From positions 62,001-126,000 of the forward strand of contig NW_005179155.1 in assembly GCF_000350225.1 (NCBI RefSeq): a DNA stretch of 64,000 nucleotides. The letters are read 5' to 3'. Below the pieces are notes generated by a model. That model was not told where the DNA came from. It saw only the letters and a program-made list of their open reading frames with translations, and made no database searches. This DNA is from Chondrus crispus. Lineage: Eukaryota; Rhodophyta; Florideophyceae; Gigartinales; Gigartinaceae. The position numbers and the translations under genes are program-made. Of this stretch, positions 63,152 through 64,000 are shown piece by piece (the first letter of the stretch is position 1; every line of letters starts with the position of its first letter).

Positions 63152-64000
63152 TGCACCGCAGTAATTTTGTCCTGGAGATGAGCCAGGCAGCCCGAAGGAG
63201 CACCAATTGGTGCACCGAGAACGTTGATGGCGGGAAACTGGAGTAAAAGCGACGCAGTGCGCAGGGGAAGGATAGCATTAATGTCATCCGCAAAAGAGGC
63301 CAGCAGCTTAATATCTGGGAAGTGAGTGGCGATTTGGCAGAGTAGTGGGTGTAGCGCTAAGGTGAATAATATCATGCCAAGGGGATCCCCTTGTTGAGCG
63401 CCAGTCTGGCTCTGCAGTTCATACCGGCCAAACAATAAACGGGGTGCCGAGCCATACAGCATGTGAACAAACCGGGCAATGCCTAGGACATGCTTGACGA
63501 CCTCGTCCAGAATGACTTGACGTTCGATGGCATTGAAGGAATTCGTGGCGTCGATCTTTAAAAGTACCATATCGTCTCTTTTCAAGCGGTCCACGGCCAG
63601 GCGGGTGGCATGAATGATGGCCTCGGTGCCACATTTGGTACCAACAGCAAGCTGGTAAGGCAAGAAGTGACGATGGACAGACGAATCCTGCCAGGTGCGA
63701 TGGGCGAGGAGGCGGCCAATGAGGCGTCGAAGAGCGAGCCCCATGGCAATGGGACATACTTTGGTGCCCGCCGTGTCGCGAAGACCAATGAGCAAGGCCC
63801 TGGAAAACCAGGCCCGTAGCTGAACGGGAACGTGTCCGTAAGCACAGCGGTTGAGGAATTTGGTGAGCTCAGCCAGGGCAGAACGGCCGGGGACCACCCC
63901 ACCGGGAGACTTTAGCAGTATCTTCAGTAAGGAGGGGCGTAGGCCATTAGGACCAGGAGCGCTATGATAGGGTAACTCGCGGATAGCGCGCCGGACCTCG
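62944..64000 (-). pseudogene. LINE reverse transcriptase (partial, open at window edge)
   Basis: The frame is open from the window edge with SAPGPNGLRPSLLKIL, then ALLIGLRDTAGTKVCPIAMG, DMVLLKIDATNSFNAI (RT motif A, Asp), QSQTGAQQGDPLGMILFTLA (motif B) and LLASFADDINAI (motif C, FADD). These are RT blocks of non-LTR retrotransposons. After motif C the sense goes on as QLQDPQIAYP and passes into the overlapping frame (LLRFSASASRLTYVLRATPP) near 63100, where one small indel lies. The enzyme would copy element RNA at a nicked target. Confidence 0.8.

Larger units (their letters stand above)
62039..64000 (-). mobile_element. LINE (non-LTR retrotransposon), 3' half, runs off the window
   Basis: Minus-strand reverse transcriptase plus C-terminal endonuclease-like domain. 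The 5' part lies beyond 64000. The RT and C-terminal frames are out of phase but overlap at 62944-63151, so a small indel splits this copy. The C-terminal domain arrangement resembles LINE clades with restriction-like endonucleases. Confidence 0.75.

Overview
This window looks like nuclear DNA from a transposon-rich eukaryote with compact genes and few, very short introns. My best guess is a florideophyte red alga of the Chondrus type. That rests on gene style and element mix only: two divergent LPMO-like genes each with one ~100-bp intron, many DNA transposons, Copia elements and a Helitron. No rRNA, tRNA or CRISPR array was seen.

Layout. 1-7.2 kb: a dispersed repeat split by a pogo-like MITE, one small secreted His/Tyr-rich protein gene (2119-2388) with a TATA box, a fold-back element (3301-5474) and a second pogo-type MITE. 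7.3-11.5 kb: a near-complete PiggyBac-like transposon whose transposase carries an inserted YqaJ/lambda-exonuclease-type nuclease domain. 11.7-15.1 kb: a MULE with an apparent N-terminal J-domain. 15.1-26.4 kb: an old Copia element that was hit by a Helitron (precisely, in its 5' LTR), a PIF/Harbinger-like transposon and a solo LTR. 27.2-30.8 kb: a Harbinger with clean 15-bp inverted ends and TAA duplications. 32-40.7 kb: decayed sequence and a second Harbinger-type gene pair, its transposase split by a solo LTR. 40.7-46.1 kb: a host gene island (cullin-like pseudogene and two LPMO-like secreted copper proteins). 46-51.9 kb: mostly non-coding with one hypothetical ORF. 51.9-57.7 kb: a palindrome-bearing MITE that received a compact Copia element. 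58.3-59.0 kb: another copy of the first MITE. 60.1-60.6 kb: a His/Cys repeat ORF. 62.0-64.0 kb: the 3' half of a LINE running off the window.

How it fits together. The window is mainly a stack of nested insertions, and several are datable by empty sites or target duplications inside it. The strongest candidate for something undescribed is the PiggyBac-YqaJ fusion at 7334-11485, with paired palindromes near each end. Second is the secreted LPMO-like gene pair. Third is a mutational signature: short near-perfect inverted duplications (hairpins) at many places. In one case (36-100) comparison with a second repeat copy shows the hairpin arose as an insertion. All functional assignments come from reading motifs by eye; no database search was run.
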